Shown: one piece after another, positions 56,708 through 64,000 of the stretch
Layout: every line of letters starts with the position of its first letter
Numbering within the stretch: position 1 is the first letter of the stretch
NCBI RefSeq assembly: GCF_035083965.1
Contig: NC_089736.1
Location: 5,149,501-5,213,500, forward strand
DNA from: Branchiostoma lanceolatum
Taxonomy: Eukaryota; Chordata; Leptocardii; Amphioxiformes; Branchiostomatidae
Direction of reading: 5' to 3'
Length of the DNA: 64,000 nt
The notes under the pieces: generated by a model
Seen by the model: the letters and a program-made list of their open reading frames with translations, nothing else
Told to the model about the DNA's origin: nothing
The model's database searches: none
Position numbers and translations under genes: made by a program

Positions 56708-56884
56708 AGTCGGTACTAGTCGATACTTGTTGTCAGTTGTAGCTCACTGTCGCTTGTTACGAACGTTTAACTGTTACAAATGACACAGGTTGACAGAATA
56801 CCTGTTGACAATCCTTTTCGTGATAGTTCTGCTGACAGAAACCGCTTCCTGGTTGTCCTACTGTTGTGTCAATCAAACTTAAGT
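56708..56884 (-). promoter_or_regulatory. Receptor 2 proximal upstream unit
   Basis: Carries the blocks CAAATGACACAG, GCTGACAGAAACC, GGTTGTCC and TCAATCAAAC, collinear with the region upstream of receptor 1. It ends at TAAGTGCTGT and is directly followed by the decayed exon-1 relic. Confidence 0.5.
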
Positions 56885-56925
56885 GCTGTACGAACGAACC
56901 CAGGCTCAATAGCTAGTAAGATGTC
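56885..56925 (-). pseudogene. Decayed copy of receptor exon 1 start
   Basis: Plus-strand ACCCAGGCTCAATAGCTAG parallels the real exon start CCCAGGCTTCATAGTCGG. The CAT of the start codon has become CAAT, so no ATG remains. It marks the junction of a local promoter duplication of about 195 bases. Confidence 0.6.
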
Positions 56926-56929
56926 ACTC

Positions 56930-57130
56930 ACTCATTCATTCACTCTCTCGTTACGAACGTCAAACTGTTACAATTGACACAATCTGACAGAAAACTTGCC
57001 GATAGGTACTTTTCTCGATGGTTCTGACTGACTGAAACCTTTTCCTTGTTGTCCCACCGATGTGTCAATCAAACTAGTGCTGTGTCATGACGATCTGACT
57101 AAGCCCCTCCCCCTGTGACTCACCCCGACT
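56930..57130 (-). promoter_or_regulatory. Receptor 2 distal upstream unit with AP-1-type site
   Basis: Second copy of the conserved upstream blocks (ACAATTGACACA, CTTGTTGTCCCACCGATGTG, TCAATCAAACTAGTGCTGT) followed by CCCCTCCCCCTG and TGACTCA (57116-57122). Receptor 1 has TGAGTCA at the equivalent position (50753-50759). Confidence 0.5.
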
Positions 57131-57179
57131 TCCCGACGTCCCCACTTTGTAAGATCGGGTCAGCCAAGTTCCTCTGGCG

Positions 57180-57355
57180 TACTCTCCAAGCAGAGCATGG
57201 GTTTCGGCTGGTTTTTGACGTGTTTTTAGGCGTTTTTGTCGGGCTTTCTACTTGGGTTGGCTATACAAAAAAAAGATGACAAAGTAGAAAGCCCGACAAA
57301 AACGCCTAAAAACACGTCAAAAACCAGCCGAAACCCATGCTCTGCTTGGAGAGTA
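57180..57355. mobile_element. Perfect fold-back MITE with 9-bp target duplication
   Basis: Two arms of 74 bases (57180-57253 and 57282-57355) are perfect inverse complements around a 28-base loop. The element begins TACTCTCCAAGCAGAG. CCTCTGGCG flanks it directly on both sides (57171-57179 and 57356-57364). Nine-base duplications are typical of Mutator-like elements; the terminal sequence is not otherwise recognised. It lies about 470 bases upstream of the receptor 2 start codon. Confidence 0.93.
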
Positions 57356-57364
57356 CCTCTGGCG

Positions 57365-59602
57365 GATACTTAAACCGTGCGGGGTCGCCATGACTTAGCC
57401 GAAAACCTGTGGTTTGAGTTCCATGTAAACCGGAAATACGTCAGACTCTGTTGTCAACACGCCAAGCTCTTGGATAGCACTTGATCATCGGGTAAACATG
57501 AACTTTGACCTTCAATGACCTGGCGCATATTTTACCTTTGGATCTACCCACCAAAAACATGCCATATAGGGTCGAAATGTAGATGTGCAGTATGATACCA
57601 TGACTTCTATATAGGTTGTTTTGTATTGCGCGACCGAAAAGCGCACCGGTCTTTAAGACGATTGTAAGTTTGTCAAGGTCGAATAAAGGTCAACAGCAAT
57701 AATGTTGTTGTTGTCAGCAGAACCATGCCACACATTCGATTGTATCCGAGACTATGTCAATCAGTCAATATGTAGAACATAACTCTGCCGTAGTTATACA
57801 TGACTTTTTCTGCAGTCGACGTTGCATTTGTCTCTGAAACGTTGTCTGGTCATACAATTTATTTGTCCCAAAACATATCCTGCAAAGTCGTAGGGCCGTG
57901 GTAGAGATTGCGATTTGGCACGGAATCGCCGATTATACCCCGGATCACAAATCGGAATCTCTGTCTTAACACTGATCGTAAAAGGATGCTGAGATTGTGG
58001 GTTGGTCTGCCATTACCTTGAGTTTCAAATTAATCCCTTGATCTAAGATAACACGAATCTAAGTTCCCAAAATTTGGCTATAAGATAGTTTACAGTTTGA
58101 AGTGCGCATGTGCAGTCTCAAGCATCATGGGTAATATGTCAAAGTTGAAGGCTACTGGCAATACGTAAAGACCGGGGGGCACATATTACCCACAATGCAT
58201 CAAACTGCACATGCGCACTAGCTTTTTGATGATGAAGCGGTGTGAAGAAAGAAAATGTCAAAAATTGTGTTCTTTCATGTTTATGTATAATTTCCCAAGT
58301 ACACACTGAGAAATGCGGCGCAGAAAACACTTGTCTTTGAAATGCTGCAGTCAGAGATTCTATACAAAATGTTCTTACTTTACAACGTTCATGTTTTAGA
58401 CAGGGGACACATATAGTCATAGACGGGCAATATGCTACGATTTTGACAATATCATATAATTAACACCAGTTTAAATACGAGAAAACTATCGATAAAGGTG
58501 CACTTGTAATAGCAGAGTTATAGTGATTGAAACGAAATCTTTCAAAATCAACAATGTACATAAAATCGTTTCTGCAAAGCTTGGTCAATTCACGGCACTG
58601 CAACTGACCGTTAATGGAAGATGTTCTGTAGACTGAAAATTTGTAGGAGCATTTTGATAATATATCGTTTTACACGTGCAGACATGCATTAACTGTAAAC
58701 TTTAAGGTATGCTGGTTGGATAAAGTATTTGAACGGGTACCGAATGATATATACAGCGTTAAATTTCGCAGTGTATAATACATCAAATTGTGTAACGTGT
58801 AACTTCAAAAATGAGCGGAAACACACGTGTATAGTACAAATTGCTCACCCGCTACAAATACAAACGTACATAGTATAGTACACACATAACAAATCCGAAT
58901 AACGTCGTGTACACCGATTCATATATATCGTTCCTAACAACAAATGGAAAATAAGAAACTAATTGACATGTGAATATAAAGATCTTGTAGTTCTAACAGT
59001 TTCGACATATTCTCTCGTTTGTCCGTACCTCTTGAAAGTGTTGTCATATACAAACATACGTATATTTCGTTCATTTCCTGTCAGATATCGTTTTGTAAAA
59101 GACAAACGTACGATACCAGCGCATCATACTGCGCTGCATTTCGATTCCCCCTCAGTCTTCATTGAAACTAAAAGCACTTTAGCCAATGTCATTCCACTGC
59201 GACATTCATATAGTTCCCAAGAAAATAGACATTTTATGAATGGTGTTATTATTATTAAAATTCCTTTCACAACGAACTTTTTCCTGATATATCCTTTTCA
59301 GATTACAAATGCATAGCACTGTTCTTTTACCCATTAAAACTCTCATACACCGCAGCAAAGATATACAAATGTATTTGATGCAGTATTGTAACTTTACAAA
59401 CGCCACTTTATAACTACACGCTTCCAATGATGCAAACCTGAATAGTAATGAAATAGTTGAAAGCCGCCGCCGAGTGACCGTAGCTTAAGAAGAATTCTCA
59501 AGTTCTGTATACCACCCTGCTTTGAGACGGCGTACAAGGTTGTCCATATACATTTAGAGACAAACATAAACTACGAATACAAATGCCCGCGGCTCATACA
59601 CA
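57365..59602. other. Intergenic stretch
   Basis: Holds the MITE at 58085-58228. The rest is AT-rich without a recognisable exon or RNA gene. Confidence 0.55.
58085..58228. mobile_element. MITE, GCGCATGTGCAG / TGTCAAAG family
   Basis: Left end TTTGAAGTGCGCATGTGCAG, then CATGGGTAATATGTCAAAG; right end CACATATTACCCACAATGCA and CTGCACATGCGCACTAG. The clearest short copy of the family in the window, with about 45-base inverted ends. Confidence 0.82.
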
Positions 59603-59800
59603 ATATACCTTGGGGAGGCTCTGCTAAACCGGGATAGGTTTCCAATTTTGTGGGTGTGGCCTGTAACCAGCTGTTAGCCAATCAGAGAATCGGCTAAATG
59701 TTTTCTTTAGGTTAAGCCGATTCTCTGATTGGCTGACATCTGGGTACGGAGGTCAAGAGGTCACGTGGAAACTTCAGCCCGGTTTAGATATGTTGTATAT
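59603..59800. mobile_element. Fold-back element with CCAAT-bearing arms
   Basis: Inner arms AGCCAATCAGAGAATCGGCT and its inverse AGCCGATTCTCTGATTGGCT flank about 20 bases. Outer arms share ATATAC, CTAAACCGGG and GTTTCCA with inverse order. Each inner arm carries CCAATCAG, a CCAAT-box word. Confidence 0.7.
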
Positions 59801-61605
59801 GTCGTGGGAGAGGCCTTGCGAAGGAGAATGTAGCTTGTTTAGAATTCTCAATTTTCTGGGCACATCTCCAAATCACTGTGTCTATTGACGTAAAAGATTT
59901 TCCGTACATTCTATAGACAACCATCGACTTTCAACAACTTCGACATTGGTAAATCAAGGTTGTACATAACAGACTTCTTTGAAAATTCTTTGCATACTCA
60001 TACGTTGCAGTATCTCAAAACACTTCAAGTGCGAAATGTATGTACATAAAGCCAACAATCACACGTAGTGAACTGTATATCATTGACTTTCACAAAACGT
60101 TCAAGTTGTAACAGCAACATATGATTGCAGAATCTGTTACAAGGGCACAAGCGAGACTAGGCGTATTTGAAATGCCATCATGATGATATATATATATATA
60201 GATATATACATTAGAAAGATTGGAAACATACGATTCTATAGACCATGAATAGACTTTTTACAAAAGAAAACGCCCATACGCACGAAAAAAGTCAGTACCT
60301 ACAAACAGTAACAATAACAAGACCTTAGTATGCATTTTTAAAGTTCGCATTGGACATTGAGGCTCCATACGTATCATAAATGTGTCTTTCAGCAGAGCTT
60401 CTAAATGATTTCATTAAGATGTGACTAGAAATACCTCTCTCAGTGCGGCATAGGATTTCTAACTCTTGCTGTCTCTCTCTCTCTATGGATATAATAATTG
60501 CATTTGATGTTATAAAGTATAATCAATTACTAGCCTACCTCTTTCGGTACGTAAAAACAGAAAATATTCAGCAATGAAGTTCGTATTTTGATCGACTACG
60601 AAGGTATATTTTAGTTTTAGGCGATAATTTACAACTTCTAACGATGCTATTCAATAATAAATCCTACACCCCACGAGAGAGATCTTCAACAGTATCGTTG
60701 TAAAAAGGTATCCACATTTCTAATAACAGACGGTTACATTACTCGGAAAAAATAGGACTATACGCTTCATCTCCAAGATGGAATCGCCTAGAATATGTGT
60801 GCTTCAGAACTCGGGGTATGTCTTGAGCAGGGATGCTTCATGATGGCGGTCAGAATGTTCACTGTTGTACTTGTCCAAAAGTGCATGTCATAGATTAAAG
60901 TATCAACTCGGACCCAAAGGTAGACTGTCATAGTTTGCATTATCAAGAGCCAAAGATATACTGTCATAGATTGCAGTATCAAGACCTAAAGACATTCTGT
61001 CAGCAAAGGTAATAAAGTTTTGGCTGGTGGTTAGGTGCACTGCAACAGGGCGGGGGGGGGGGTCTACATTGACTTCCAACAACCATTGGTGACGTCATGC
61101 GTGCGCAAAGTCACGTGTCCAGAGCGATTGGGTCAGACAGTTGAAGAAGACTGAGCGAGTCAAAACTGCTAGTGCAAGCATAAAGTTATTCTTTACCAAT
61201 AGAAAGGGTGGCTTTGCAGGGACATTGTTACCTTCTTTGAAAATGGAGGTATCGTTTTGGGTGTGTCTTTGTGTGTGTCTGTCTGTGTTTCTGCATATTT
61301 GTCGTCAACATAAATCTAGAAGGCTGGGGTGCTTTTAGGTATATGGGTAGGTCTTGGGAAGACGAAGGTTAAGGTTAATTTTGAGCGGCTTTCCTCGATA
61401 CTGCAGTAGAACTTCCGTCTTTTTATCTATTTTCCTGGACATGCAATGTTTTGTTTTTTTGGGTGGCAGATGGCTCAGGAAGAAGTAGTGTAGGTTTGCG
61501 CCTCCTAGCAATTTGCTCTGGAACTGCAGGGGCGTTTTTGTTTGACGGTGCGTGAGTCTCCAGTGCAAACCGTTATTTCACGAGAGTAGAATCCTCTTTT
61601 TGAAT
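59801..61605. other. Presumed 3' flank/UTR of the minus-strand PDE1 exons
   Basis: No exon was recognised. It contains (TA)n near 60186-60200, CT repeats near 60470-60483, a run of G near 61050-61061, and a 61335-61570 repeat related to 8150-8340 (GACGAAGGTTAAGGTTAA against GACGAAGGTCAAGGTCGA). The part next to 61605 should be 3' UTR of the PDE1 tail, but no polyadenylation signal could be assigned. Confidence 0.45.
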
Positions 61606-61727
61606 TCAGAAGACTGGTTTGCTGCTGTCCACATCGACATCGACATCACGCAACGATACCGCTGAGTGCGTGTTTGGATTTTCGTCTAGAGAGCTGGTAG
61701 CGTTCTGTCTGATGATTGATGAAACTC
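61606..61727 (-). CDS. PDE1: PDE1 tail exon C with stop
   Basis: Acceptor TTTTTTTACTCCAG. Encodes VSSIIRQNATSSLDENPNTH and ends in a DVDVDVD acidic run and SSKPVF, then TGA. Assigned by phase and proximity; the residues themselves are not diagnostic. Confidence 0.6.
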
Positions 61728-63760
61728 CTGGAGTAAAAAAACAAATAGAAAAATGAGCGGAAGAAAGGATGAATGAAGTTTGATAATATCTAACCTGTAC
61801 GTATCTGTAACGATCAACGATGATAGTATGTACGTATACATTGTGCAAATTATAGGCATTGATTTGCAAACTTATCGAGAAAAATATATATTTCAATTGA
61901 TAGCAGGAACTTCATTTCATACTCATTACATTCATAACTTCATTAATAAATGAGCACTGATTCAATTGTAAAAATCATCCATCATATGGCATTATTGATG
62001 CTTCATTTGAAGCTAAACATAGTCATTCATTCATTCATTCATTTAATTTCATTCATTTTTCATTCATAGTCAGCTAAATCTTCTTCGGGTGGTACAAATG
62101 CCAATGCCTATCTGTCAATACACTGTAAAACTGACATAGCTAGACTGAATATCCCCTTCAATTGTTTACCAGTTCTCTAGTTTTCGATATTTGAAAGACA
62201 ACAAAGGAAAATTTAAAAAAGATTGCCTTTCTTATGCAATTAGATAAACCATCATGTTATTATTAGCTTCATTTGTCCTTACATTTAGAGCAGCCTTAAG
62301 ATGCGAGAGGAAGATGAACCTGTAGAATTAGGCATATAACGAGTGTAGATGTAGTAAGATACCACATTCTGGCATCACTGTAATTGTACTTTTGCAGTAT
62401 TCAAATGACTTGTACTTAACTTGCAAGAGCATAAACGCACAGTAAGGGTCTTTTATTAGTCGTAATGCGAATTACAATGTATAAGGTTTAAGGGATTACA
62501 TTACATTCTGGACACTGAATCTAAACAACTTTGTGAGAGGAGTGAAGAACACGTTCACTATTCACATCAGGGCACACCAATCTTCTATCATCCGGGACGG
62601 GGGACGGTACCGACTTTCGACGAACTTTGGCCCAGTGCTGACGTCACACGTGTGAAATTAGCACTTGAGTCAGGTAGCTGATGAATTCGAAGTGATTCAG
62701 TCGAAAATTATGGTAAGCGAACTTTTTTGGAGTTGTTGGAGAACAGTTTTTTTCTCACCTGATCGTCTTTGTGGTTGAGCGGCTTCCTGGTCTCCCTTCG
62801 ATGTTCTGGCATCTGTTTCTTCATCCTCTCTCTCGATTGATTCCCCCCGAGTGTCCTTTGTCATCGACGTCGAGCCTGTTTTGGCGTCCCCAGACGGACT
62901 GTCGATCACGATACTGTGGCCAGATCCCGTAGCTAGTATTCTCTTACTGTCTTTATCCGTCTTGGATGATGATGAGTCACCTGGATCCCCCCCTTTGTTC
63001 GACTCAGGCGCATTGTTCCCCGCAGTGGCATCAGCGTCACTCCTGGAATCCTCTTCTTGCGTTGCCGGCTCACCATGGCCATTTTCGTTGTTATTCTCTT
63101 TCATGTCTTTTGCTTCTGTACAAAATAAATGAGAAAGAGCTCGAAGAAGAACTTTGTTGCGCGACAATTGTAACAGGTACATAAATTACAATGTATGGCA
63201 ACTGATGATAATGATAATAGATACGTAGATATAGCAATAGCACAAACATCATTATCTTCGCCGTTTGTATGTTTATAGGTGGACAGCATAACCCCAAAAG
63301 CTGTTGATGGACTCGTATAATGTTTGGTATGTCGGTAAAAAAGAAAATCGTGTTCGATCGCGGGCCCCCAAGCAGATTTCTAGGGTACTTCAACAAAACT
63401 TCTGGTTTTGATACCTCCTGTACTGGTTAAACTCTGTTATCATCTATGATATCTATTGATATTATTGACGTCATAGATAAAAAAAACGTCATTGATTAAA
63501 AGAAAGGGAATGTAACAGTATACAGATCAGATTTTAAATACATTACTGTGCTTCTGATGACCAATTTCGAGTAATTGAGTGATACTCTCCCGCCCCTTTT
63601 GTCTCTGAAGATAAGATAAGATTTATAGGAATTGAGACGTACTTTTTGCCTTCTCCTTCCAATTCCTCTTGTTAATCTTGAGGTTGTCTTGCCAAGGTCT
63701 CTTGAGCTGGTAGGTAGATTTCAGAACCATGTTGGGCTTCTTCTGTTTTCCCTCTTTCTC
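61606..63760 (-). CDS. PDE1: PDE1 C-terminal exons (3' end of a minus-strand gene)
   Basis: Three exons, 63760-63643, 63115-62759 and 61727-61606, join in phase and end at TGA. The first encodes NMVLKSTYQLKRPWQDNLKI and NKRNWKEKAKK; its W...(I)N(K/R)..W(K/R).K pattern matches the segment after the catalytic domain of vertebrate PDE1 (W....HINRERWRAKV in PDE1C). The second is a 119-residue acidic, Ser/Asp/Glu/Gly-rich low-complexity tail, as in PDE1C. The last encodes GVSSIIRQNATSSLDENP, ending DVDVDVDSSKPVF. The catalytic domain would lie to the right of the window. Either this is a second PDE1, or the missing 3' part of the plus-strand PDE1 at 26434-43273. Confidence 0.75.
62759..63115 (-). 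CDS. PDE1: PDE1 tail exon B, low-complexity acidic region
   Basis: Acceptor TTTTGTACAG, donor GTGAGA. Encodes KDMKENNNENGHGEPATQEE and continues with many Ser, Asp, Glu, Gly and Thr; no domain is visible. Likely disordered. Confidence 0.75.
63643..63760 (-). CDS. PDE1: PDE1 tail exon A
   Basis: 39 codons plus one base, phase 0 entry. Acceptor CCATGACAG, donor AAAAA|GTACGT. It carries the W-x11-W segment that links the catalytic domain to the variable tail; this is the part that identifies the gene. Confidence 0.75.
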
Positions 63761-64000
63761 CTGTCATGGAAATATCAAAGATTGAATTACTTGATGCCGA
63801 TGACATTTATGATAAAGGAGCACAGTAGAGAGATATACGACATCTAGCAAATATGATCCAGTGTTGTGTCTATCGGCGTTAAGATATGCATTGAAATGAA
63901 AGAATTATCTATAAGCCTGTTCACAGATTAGAGTGCGCATGCGCTGCGAGATGCATCGTTGGTAATGTGCCATTTGTTTATCAGCGTTGAAATATGTATT
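63761..64000. other. PDE1 intron at window end, with half MITE
   Basis: Left of 63915 is unremarkable intron. At 63915-63960 AGTGCGCATGCGCTGCGAGA and TGCATCGTTGGTAAT mark the left end of a TGTCAAAGG-family MITE, cut by the window edge or degenerate. Confidence 0.5.

Overview
The window looks like nuclear DNA of an invertebrate chordate, most probably a lancelet (Branchiostoma). This is inferred from spliced metazoan genes, a vertebrate-like PDE1, lineage-type WSC/CUB receptors, a large receptor tyrosine kinase and a dense, varied population of small DNA transposons. No prokaryotic gene organisation is present. Two runs of exactly 100 N (70-169 and 43607-43706) are scaffold gaps, so the window is three contig pieces: 1-69, 170-43606 and 43707-64000.

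Layout. Positions 1-69 hold the start of an ORF with a signal-peptide-like N-terminus, cut by the first gap. From 170 to about 26.4 kb I recognise no firm gene: the stretch carries MITEs, tRNA-derived SINEs, a 1.3-kb TTAA-flanked TIR element, a decayed LINE 3' end and several diverged tandem arrays. From 26434 to 43273 nine plus-strand exons encode the first ~328 residues of a Ca2+/calmodulin-dependent cyclic nucleotide phosphodiesterase (PDE1). Splice phases agree at every junction. The gene stops in mid catalytic domain just before the second gap. Directly after that gap an uninterrupted 927-codon plus-strand ORF (43709-46492) encodes most of a receptor tyrosine kinase with cadherin-like, EGF, Ig and EGF domains and a RET/FGFR/Tie-type kinase; its N-terminus lies in the gap.

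On the minus strand follow two tandem paralogous receptor genes, 50539-46994 (7 exons, 509 aa) and 56707-52064 (8 exons, about 557 aa). Both encode signal peptide, an unrecognised ~108-residue domain, WSC, CUB, sushi-like module, one membrane helix and a tail crowded with tyrosine motifs (YxxM, YxN, ITIM-like SxYxxL). Finally, three minus-strand exons (63760-61606) encode the C-terminal tail of a PDE1.

Two points stand out. First, the plus-strand PDE1 lacks exactly the 3' part whose end appears on the minus strand of the next contig, while the kinase lacks a 5' end and a signal-peptide stub sits at the left gap. Moving and flipping the 170-43606 contig would repair both genes, so mis-scaffolding is a serious possibility. 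Second, the paired WSC-CUB receptors combine a Kremen-like extracellular module with a tail suited to SH2-domain docking, and lie next to a receptor tyrosine kinase. I can see no direct evidence that they work together; that remains inference.
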